Shown here: positions 6,401 through 9,937 of the stretch, piece by piece
How the letters are laid out: each line of letters starts with the position of its first letter
How positions within the stretch are numbered: position 1 is the first letter of the stretch
Assembly: GCA_022566435.1 (NCBI GenBank)
Contig: JADFIX010000066.1
Span: 1-9,937 of the forward strand
DNA from: Planctomycetota bacterium
Lineage (GTDB): Bacteria > Planctomycetota > Phycisphaerae > UBA1845
Reading direction: 5' to 3'
Length of the DNA stretch: 9,937 bases
The notes under the pieces: generated by a model
The model's database searches: none
Seen by the model: only the letters and a program-made list of their open reading frames with translations
Told to the model about the DNA's origin: nothing
Made by a program: the position numbers and the translations under genes

Positions 6401-7442
6401 AGAACAGATTGAATTCGCGCTCGTCGCTGAGACCGTCGCCGTCGGTGTCCGGGTTACGCGGATCGGTCGATAGCTCGCGCTCGGTGAAATCGCTAAGACC
6501 GTCGCCGTCGGTGTCGGCGATCAACGGGTCGCTGGTGACCTCCCGCGACTGCGGCGGCCGGCGGTCAAAAACACCATCGCGACTGGTCAATTCAACCTCG
6601 ACGGTCCATCCACGCTGCTCGATATGGTCGGGCAGGCCGTCGCCGTCGGTGTCCTGGGTTTCACAGATGCACGTCACGCCTGCGGGGCAGTCGGAATCGT
6701 CTTCGGACGGGCAGGGGCGGGAACCGTCGCTGCACACGAACCGACAACTCGTCGGCCTGCCGCGGAAGGTGGCCCGCGAGGGGTCCACCAACAGTTCCGG
6801 CGGGGCGAGCTGTGTGCCGAAGACATCGCGAACGTTGACCACGTGCAGGTTGTAGATCACTTCATTCTGCGCAAGCGTCGTGAGCTCGACGGCGTCCTTC
6901 TGCGGCAGCAGGAAGACGGCCGACGTGACGTGCAGCACACCGGCTTCGGGACTGGTGTCCTCCTGCACGATGAAGTAATTCGTCGCATCGAGCGCACCGC
7001 CGCGCATGTTGTTGGTGAAGGTCACGACCACCGTGGTGTTGCTCGTCGACACGGCGCCGACCACGCGCGGCGGTGAGGGCGGATCGATCGGCACAGGATC
7101 CGGGCCGCCGAACAGCGTCACGGTGTAGGAGGCGCCGTCAACCAGTTCTTCGGTCGTCAGCCGTACTTCCGTGCGGTCCTCGTTGACCCCAGCTTCATAC
7201 ACCGCCAGGGCCTTGGCGTTGGCATCCCGAATCACGTAGCTGGAGGGCGCGTCGGCCATTTCGCCGGCGGGCTCCGAAAATTCCACCAGTACGCTGTTCC
7301 ATCCGATCACCCGCGCCGCGACGACGTCGGGCAGCGCACGCCCCGAAGTGTCGGAACCTGATTCAACCGGCGCCTGACCGCAACCCGAAAAAAGAAGTGG
7401 TACCAACACACCGATCATCGAAGTGTATGCGTACTTTTTCAT
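3180..7442 (-). CDS. Giant TSP3 lipoprotein with Ig-like domains and a protective-antigen-like region
   Basis: 1,420 residues as read; 1-1320 look genuine and 1321-1420 are an out-of-frame Arg/Ser/Thr-rich tail. The ATG at 7442 has GGAGAG at 7448-7453, five nt away. Residues 1-21 are a lipoprotein signal with lipobox FSGC (Cys21). Residues ~38-117 and ~124-222 look like two Ig-like domains (SbsA/Big_5 style). Residues 231-260 are Cys-rich. Residues 264-395 hold TSP3 loops, the first followed by GWTVEVE, as in the calcium domain of anthrax protective antigen. Residues ~408-705 resemble the protective-antigen oligomerisation region. Residues 717-843 carry five GxNGIxDTVxxGDD copies. Residues ~920-1090 are more TSP3 modules and 1100-1320 a C(T/S)xDxDC tract. 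It should be a surface-anchored, calcium-binding protein; its function is unknown. The frame breaks near 3483, and the rest lies at 2326-3483. Confidence 0.85.
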   Translation of the reverse strand: MKKYAYTSMIGVLVPLLFSGCGQAPVESGSDTSGRALPDVVAARVIGWNSVLVEFSEPAGEMADAPSSYVIRDANAKALAVYEAGVNEDRTEVRLTTEELVDGASYTVTLFGGPDPVPIDPPSPPRVVGAVSTSNTTVVVTFTNNMRGGALDATNYFIVQEDTSPEAGVLHVTSAVFLLPQKDAVELTTLAQNEVIYNLHVVNVRDVFGTQLAPPELLVDPSRATFRGRPTSCRFVCSDGSRPCPSEDDSDCPAGVTCICETQDTDGDGLPDHIEQRGWTVEVELTSRDGVFDRRPPQSREVTSDPLIADTDGDGLSDFTERELSTDPRNPDTDGDGLSDEREFNLFFSNPIDQDSDEDHLDDFLEVTLYKTSPILADTDGDGLDDDREVLELNRNPRLADLPEWEIDVGDLRIQIDERYTFVDETGETVTELSSTSSTFTQSDETSKLKFNSNILREGWELGGKLTISTSPSFVIEGKGFRNSDAHSGSDTTTTRALQEAYESSLSKGREFTTTRQVTREVFGASIDAPLTVRSTGTIAFSITNLELSVLQLGPDRRSFIPIATLVPNATLLTGETTTLNLGPLLDERGPINLGTREVFPSLVESLMRAPRGPIIVPANFDITDEFGRNFAFTSQETNDRTATLIIDLGDGTVEEYNIAIAGSIDNKGFVGPAGEFVGGFDAEGKPNGIPLDYALQDIIGLTKETDPPVFDSITAGPNGIAETVAAGDDIQIFNTAIQGLSDISVIIDAGDNGILDTVVLNGDDEFAVTKGYATSPTCNEFTNQRIEEPGDGEGDGLVNTVPDGDDVYAAGLKGIGDAVQPGDEIIGAGPNGIIDTVPAGDDVLRGPGEICETDPNCPGTGAACDGREVLKRYKGAATGRRNRAWIVYSDEQIPFGTSFGDIILKARMNVFLGFEQDIDRDGLFARHEFGFGCSDFKKDTDDDGISDVVEVREGWIVDVAGHEPYRAFPDPRTSDSDGDGVSDLIEMTCGTDPRKRDTDDDGIGDFAELCDDGANENGECQHLAERCTEAAGTLPLHLDPLNPDTDGDGLLDGIEDALGADNLDPDDAGAFLDSDEDGLPDIVESVNGGWNVTVFECNNSCATAYDGLCQEDVPAVCDDSAPNPGDPCTTDSDCNVTQPSPVCVETRECAANGPFAGDSCTNNDDCNEAQPSPVCELTRTCQSVPGASCMTDNDCSFAGICSQAVFSLRCGGALGGHLCTDDNDCSSACIVTGGSCTDSDNDGDPCSIDGDCDQIPGTNFTCCNIGNVNANCSVCESNPGILCFSDLACSFLGSCIASSCGLGGVFCTSNSQCSTNCIDRPARTTTRASRSRRRSLSVSNPVIRDRTARTADRPQRRLGNSPTRRAATRISTVSPTCSSARSARTQTISTRMAMDCSILTSSPTSASSSRTTSCSQDFS
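3914..4069 (-). repeat. Tandem duplication in the Cys-rich tract
   Basis: Two 60-bp segments, 3914-3973 and 4010-4069, are identical at 51 of 60 positions and sit exactly 96 bp (32 codons) apart. They encode CNVTQPSPVCVETREC and CNEAQPSPVCELTRTC, together with part of the preceding DxDC segment. The length is in frame, as expected for an internal module duplication. Confidence 0.8.
4908..5297 (-). repeat. Five degenerate GxNGIxDTVxxGDD protein repeats
   Basis: Within the giant lipoprotein, short segments recur: GPNGIAETVAAGDD (717-730), GDNGILDTVVLNGDD (751-765), GDGLVNTVPDGDD (795-807), GLKGIGDAVQPGDE (812-825) and GPNGIIDTVPAGDD (830-843). The consensus is Gly-x-Asn/Asp-Gly-Ile-x-Asp-Thr-Val-x-x-Gly-Asp-Asp. 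The closely spaced Asp/Gly/Asn residues suggest metal-binding turns, by inference. I know no family name for the motif. Confidence 0.7.
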
Positions 7443-7885
7443 TACCGCTCTCCGCCTCCAGCTAGGTACGACGGAGGCCGGCTTGCTCGTCGCCGACCGC
7501 GCCAGAAAATTTCCATCAGACAATTTGGTCGTGCCGACCCGAGCATGCGATCCCTACCGTCTTTCACAGTCCCAAGCGGTTGCAGGTTGGAATGAAACTC
7601 TGAGGTAACAAGACAACCGGCCCGTCGCCTCTTCGAACCACTTGTATCCAAAATCCACCCACAAAGGAACGTCTTTCTCGGACCTTTCTTCAAGTGCCGA
7701 TAATAACGACCCAAATTAAACGAGAACTTCATTACGCGTCCGCGAATGAGGCCTCGTTTGCGAAGAGTTGGCGATGCCGAGCGCCTCTTGTGACCGGCCG
7801 ATCGCGGCTGAGGCAGGCCATACCGCCTCTCAGACATGGAGAGACCATCTTATTGGGAAGTCAGCACACCGATAAGCGACGTCGG
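7443..7885. other. 443-bp intergenic region with no convincing gene
   Basis: Between the S46 remnant and the giant lipoprotein I see no coding region with protein-like composition. The part near 7680-7735 is notably AT-rich for this window and contains TATTAT on the minus strand (7700-7705), a possible -10 box. No good -35 box lies at the right distance, so I do not call a promoter. The giant gene needs a promoter somewhere here, because the gene before it ends 443 bp upstream. Confidence 0.5.
7448..7453 (-). promoter_or_regulatory. Ribosome binding site fixing the giant lipoprotein start
   Basis: GGAGAG on the minus strand lies five nt before the ATG at 7442. That ATG is also the codon that opens directly onto the KKYAYTSMIGVLVPLLFSGC signal peptide. 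The in-frame upstream extension, from a start near 7523, would bury the signal behind 27 Arg/Ser-rich residues, so it is not used here. Confidence 0.7.
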
Positions 7886-8758
7886 CTACCGTCCGACGAT
7901 CTCGTCCGCCAGGCGCCCCGCACCGTAGATCTTCCTGAGTGCCTCGATCATGGCACGAGAATGAACGGCGATCGTCCGCGCCTGACGATCGGTAAAGGCG
8001 ACATTCCATATTAGTGAATAGAGATTGATGTCGAACACCAGCCCCACGACCTCGCCGCGGGCGTTAAAGACCGGGCTGCCGGAATTGCCGCCGACGACAT
8101 CGGTGGTACACACAAAATTGAACGGCACGCTCAGGTCCAGCTTGTCCTTGCCGGTTAGCCAACGATCATCCAGAGTAAATGGATCGGCGCCCTCACGTTC
8201 AGCGTGGCGCTCGTATAGTCCTGCAAATTTCGTAAGGGGCGGAATCGACCGGCCGTTCTCCTCGTATCCCTTCACCGTGCCGAACGTCAAACGCAACGTG
8301 TTGGTCGCGTCCGGATAGACGTTTTCCCCATGAATAGCGAATCTTGCGGCCGCGATCGCCGTGTAGGCGTCGTGCTCGACACTCTCCACCTCATCTTCCA
8401 CGCGTTTGCGGAGCGCGCGAGCTTCCGGATCGAGTTCATAAGCCAAACGAATCATCGGATCGGTCGAGCCCGCAATCGCCGCCGCCCCGCCCTCCGCCAG
8501 ACGCTTGCGAACGGCCACGTCCTTCAGCGTCGTCCCGGTCACCAGACCCAGGGCCCGCGCGCGGGGAGATTGACCCGCCAGCACCTTGGATACGAAAAGG
8601 CTGTCGCCGCCCAGTGTCTCCGCGAGCAGCGAAAAGGCGCCGGCCAATCGCTCGATGAACTCACCAGGAATCAAACCAGTACCTCCGCACGGGACCGCGG
8701 GCCAAACGACGGCCAGCCGAAGCCCGGCTGTCGAAAATTGTACGCGCCTGCGAGACAA
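7886..8758 (-). CDS. S46-family dipeptidyl-peptidase, C-terminal half only (probable remnant)
   Basis: The 290-residue frame matches the second half of S46 serine peptidases (DPP7/DPP11 family), which remove dipeptides from N-termini of peptides in the periplasm. Family marks are YPDATNTLRLTFGTVKGYE (148-166), GLYERHAE, the strand FNFVCTTDVV, the nucleophile motif GGNSGSP (223-229, Ser226) and the C-terminal IEALRKIYGAGRLADEI. Family members are usually about 700 residues. Here the N-terminal half, with catalytic His and Asp and the signal peptide, is absent. Only 86 bp separate this frame from the next gene, so the missing part is not nearby. There is no ATG near the 5' end; the frame opens at a TTG without a Shine-Dalgarno sequence, and its first ~25 residues look unrelated to the family. 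FDIN (242-245) replaces the FDGN/FDRN seen in DPP7/DPP11. Very likely inactive, even if translated. Confidence 0.8.
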   Translation of the reverse strand: MSRRRVQFSTAGLRLAVVWPAVPCGGTGLIPGEFIERLAGAFSLLAETLGGDSLFVSKVLAGQSPRARALGLVTGTTLKDVAVRKRLAEGGAAAIAGSTDPMIRLAYELDPEARALRKRVEDEVESVEHDAYTAIAAARFAIHGENVYPDATNTLRLTFGTVKGYEENGRSIPPLTKFAGLYERHAEREGADPFTLDDRWLTGKDKLDLSVPFNFVCTTDVVGGNSGSPVFNARGEVVGLVFDINLYSLIWNVAFTDRQARTIAVHSRAMIEALRKIYGAGRLADEIVGR

Positions 8759-8761
8759 AAG

Positions 8762-8800
8762 CCCAATCCGAGGGCGCAGCGCCCTACGCCGGCGTTTGGG
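8762..8800. terminator. Possible hairpin terminator after the small Arg-rich gene
   Basis: GGGCG (8772-8776) and CGCCC (8780-8784) form a short GC stem. It is enclosed by CCCAA (8762-8766) and TTGGG (8796-8800). It lies about 45-80 bp beyond the minus-strand stop at 8845. There is no T-run after it, so a role as a terminator is weakly supported. Confidence 0.25.
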
Positions 8801-8844
8801 TTTCCCGGAGCTCTCTGGAATTCAATACGCGCAACGAACGGGAT

Positions 8845-9207
8845 TCAGGAATCGGGCGCCGGTCGATCGATGTGCTCCCCTTTCGGCGCCGTTTTGCGAT
8901 ACCCGAGGTACTTGATGACCTCGTAGACCTCCGACCAGGACGGAAACGGCTTGTTGTTCACCCGTTTGTATTCGTCGATGGTCATGATGAATTCGAGCAG
9001 ATCATCGGTAATTTCCCCTTCCTCGGCGGAGCGCCGAATATCCGCACGCCTGCGCCCCGGCCCGCGGCGGCGGTCCAGCGCGACTCGGCGCTCGGCGGGA
9101 CCGCGACGCTCCGGCTTACGGCGACGCTCATCCGATCGACGATCGGACCCCGCGAATTCGCCTGTAGCACCGTTCGACTTCGGATCTTCCTCGGCGCGCG
9201 CACTCAT
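8845..9207 (-). CDS. Small Arg-rich protein with conserved-looking C-terminal segment, function unknown
   Basis: 120 residues, no signal peptide, so probably cytoplasmic. Residues 22-59 are a tract of RR pairs (DRRSDERRR...ERRVALDRRRGPGRRRADIRR). This is likely disordered and basic, and could bind nucleic acid or membranes. Residues 67-105 (TDDLLEFIMTIDEYKR, PFPSWSEVYEVIKYLGYRK) look like a compact helical segment, of a sort I associate with planctomycete hypothetical proteins; the association is from memory. The ATG at 9207 has GGAGG at 9212-9216, four nt upstream, so the start is secure. Only 31 bp separate it from the repeat-protein gene upstream on the same strand, so the two may share a transcript. 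I cannot name a function. Confidence 0.82.
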   Translation of the reverse strand: MSARAEEDPKSNGATGEFAGSDRRSDERRRKPERRGPAERRVALDRRRGPGRRRADIRRSAEEGEITDDLLEFIMTIDEYKRVNNKPFPSWSEVYEVIKYLGYRKTAPKGEHIDRPAPDS

Positions 9208-9211
9208 TCAG

Positions 9212-9216
9212 CCTCC
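9212..9216 (-). promoter_or_regulatory. Ribosome binding site of the small Arg-rich gene
   Basis: GGAGG on the minus strand, four nt before the ATG at 9207. It lies inside the 31-bp gap after the stop codon of the upstream repeat protein, which is consistent with translation from a shared message. Confidence 0.7.
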
Positions 9217-9238
9217 GAGTTCCCCGGGAAACACCGGT

Positions 9239-9937
9239 TCATTTGTCTTCCTTCTCGAGTTCACCGCCGTCAGCGTCTTCGTCACTCGACGAATCGTCGT
9301 CGTCGTCGCCGTCGTCGTCGCCGTCGCCGTCGTCATCGTCGTCGCCGTCGTCGTCGCCGTCGTCGTCGCCGTCGTCGTCGTCATCATCGCCGTCATCGTC
9401 ACCTTCGTTGCCTTCCTCGGGGCACTCGCCCAGGGTGTCGCCGTGGGCCAAGTGGGCCGGGACGGCCGACTCGGAGACCTCGATGGTGTGGGCATTCTCT
9501 GGATTGCCGGGCGGAATGTGGCAAATCGTGACCTTGTCGGCGCCGCCGTTATCGCCGCCACCGTCTTCGTCGCCTTCGCAGGCGCCCAGGATGTCACCAT
9601 GGGCCAGGTGCGCCGCGACGGCGGACTCGGAAACTTCGATCGTATGAGCGTTTTCGGGATTGCCGGGGGGGATGTGGCAGATCGTGACTTTCTCCGCCGC
9701 CGCCGCCGTTGCCGTTGCCCTCATCACCTTCGCAGGCGCCCAGGACATCGCCGTGTGCCAAATGGGCATCGACAGCCGCTGCACCCACTTCGATCGTATG
9801 GGCGTTCTCTGGATTCCCTGCCGGGATATGGCAGAGGGTCACCTTGTCCTCGCCGCCATTGCCGTCGTCATCTTCGCCTTCGCACTCGCCCAGCAGATCG
9901 CCGTGGTCGAGATGGGCATCGACGGCCGCCGCACCCA
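9239..9937 (-). CDS. CHIPPGNP-repeat protein with poly-Asp tail (partial at window edge, frameshifted)
   Basis: The gene enters from the right edge and ends at TAA 9239-9241. It is built of 38-residue repeats KVTICHIPPGNPENAHTIEV...AHLAHGDxLGxC separated by Asp/Gly/Glu-rich linkers; three are complete and one is cut by the edge. A 60-residue tail made almost only of Asp, Gly and Ser follows. Repeats of this CHxPPGNP...AHLxHGD type occur in many bacterial secreted proteins. In each copy Cys5, His6, His16, His28, His31, Asp33 and Cys38 could bind metal, by inference. The copies at 9732-9845 and 9882-9937 are in one frame and those at 9422-9535 and 9578-9691 in another, so one base is extra or two are missing in the linker 9692-9731. 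As read, translation from upstream would run out of frame after about 9692. The signal peptide lies outside the window. Confidence 0.75.
9285..9405 (-). repeat. Low-complexity GAC/GGC triplet tract coding poly-Asp
   Basis: A run of GAC/GAT and GGC codons on the minus strand (GTC/GCC on the plus strand) codes for the Asp/Gly tail of the repeat protein. It is a plain triplet repeat prone to slippage. Its reading frame is open through to the stop at 9239. Confidence 0.75.
9422..9937 (-). repeat. Array of 114-bp repeats coding the CHIPPGNP module
   Basis: Complete units, from K to the last Cys, lie at 9422-9535, 9578-9691 and 9732-9845; each is exactly 114 bp. A cut unit begins at its Cys codon at 9882 and runs to the edge. 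The two units nearest the gene end are 35 of 38 identical in protein; the next one is 31 of 38 identical to its neighbour. Linkers are 42, 40 and 36 bp. Only the 40-bp linker is not a multiple of three. Confidence 0.85.

Noticed and set aside
7442..7837. Minus-strand 131-codon frame whose TAA overlaps the ATG of the giant lipoprotein.
   Set aside because: Arg/Ser-rich, no domain, no ribosome site; the overlap looks accidental.
8872..9531. Plus-strand frame with long Arg/His runs.
   Set aside because: Product of the GTC/GCC triplet tract read in another phase.

Overview
The window looks like a piece of a planctomycete chromosome, or a close relative recovered from a metagenome. This is inferred from the GC-rich sequence, giant lipoproteins built from calcium-binding DxDGDG (thrombospondin type 3) repeats, a Cys-rich CC...W...C domain of a style I associate with Planctomycetota, a small Arg-rich protein ending in a DEYKR...PFPSWSEV...LGYRK segment, and an S46-type peptidase. 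No marker gene fixes the taxonomy.

Left end (1-900). The left edge cuts a minus-strand gene whose first ~31 residues read as the N-terminus of a Ser/Thr protein kinase (glycine-rich loop LGVGARSQIYQV). Divergent from it, on the plus strand at 441-782, is a 113-residue STAS protein of the anti-sigma-factor-antagonist type. The ~350 bp between them hold two strong sigma70-like promoters pointing away from each other, both with 17-bp spacers. After the STAS gene, between convergent genes, lies an ~86 bp palindromic element with GAAAAAGGGG / CCCCTTTTTC arms.

Middle (900-7442, minus strand). Two secreted lipoprotein genes follow each other. The upstream one is very large: two Ig-like N-terminal domains, TSP3 repeats, a region that resembles the calcium-binding and heptamerisation domains of anthrax protective antigen / binary-toxin B components, an inserted run of GxNGIxDTVxxGDD repeats, more TSP3 modules and a long Cys-rich C(T/S)xDxDC tract. 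Its frame breaks near 3483, and the C-terminal 385 residues continue in another frame down to 2326; unbroken it would be about 1,705 residues. The second lipoprotein (900-2258) has a Cys-rich N-terminal domain and dense DxDGDG repeats.

Right end (7443-9937, minus strand). After a 443-bp stretch with no convincing gene come a 5'-truncated S46 dipeptidyl-peptidase remnant (7886-8758), a small Arg-rich protein (8845-9207), and a secreted-looking protein made of 38-residue CHIPPGNP...AHLAHGD repeats with a poly-Asp tail. That last gene runs off the window and also contains a frameshift.

Taken together, this is a cell-surface / extracellular calcium-binding protein neighbourhood beside a probable phospho-signalling pair. 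Three of the seven coding regions are broken, which means either real gene decay or indel errors in the assembly. The most unusual content is the toxin-pore-like region inside a lipoprotein and the unnamed repeats within it.
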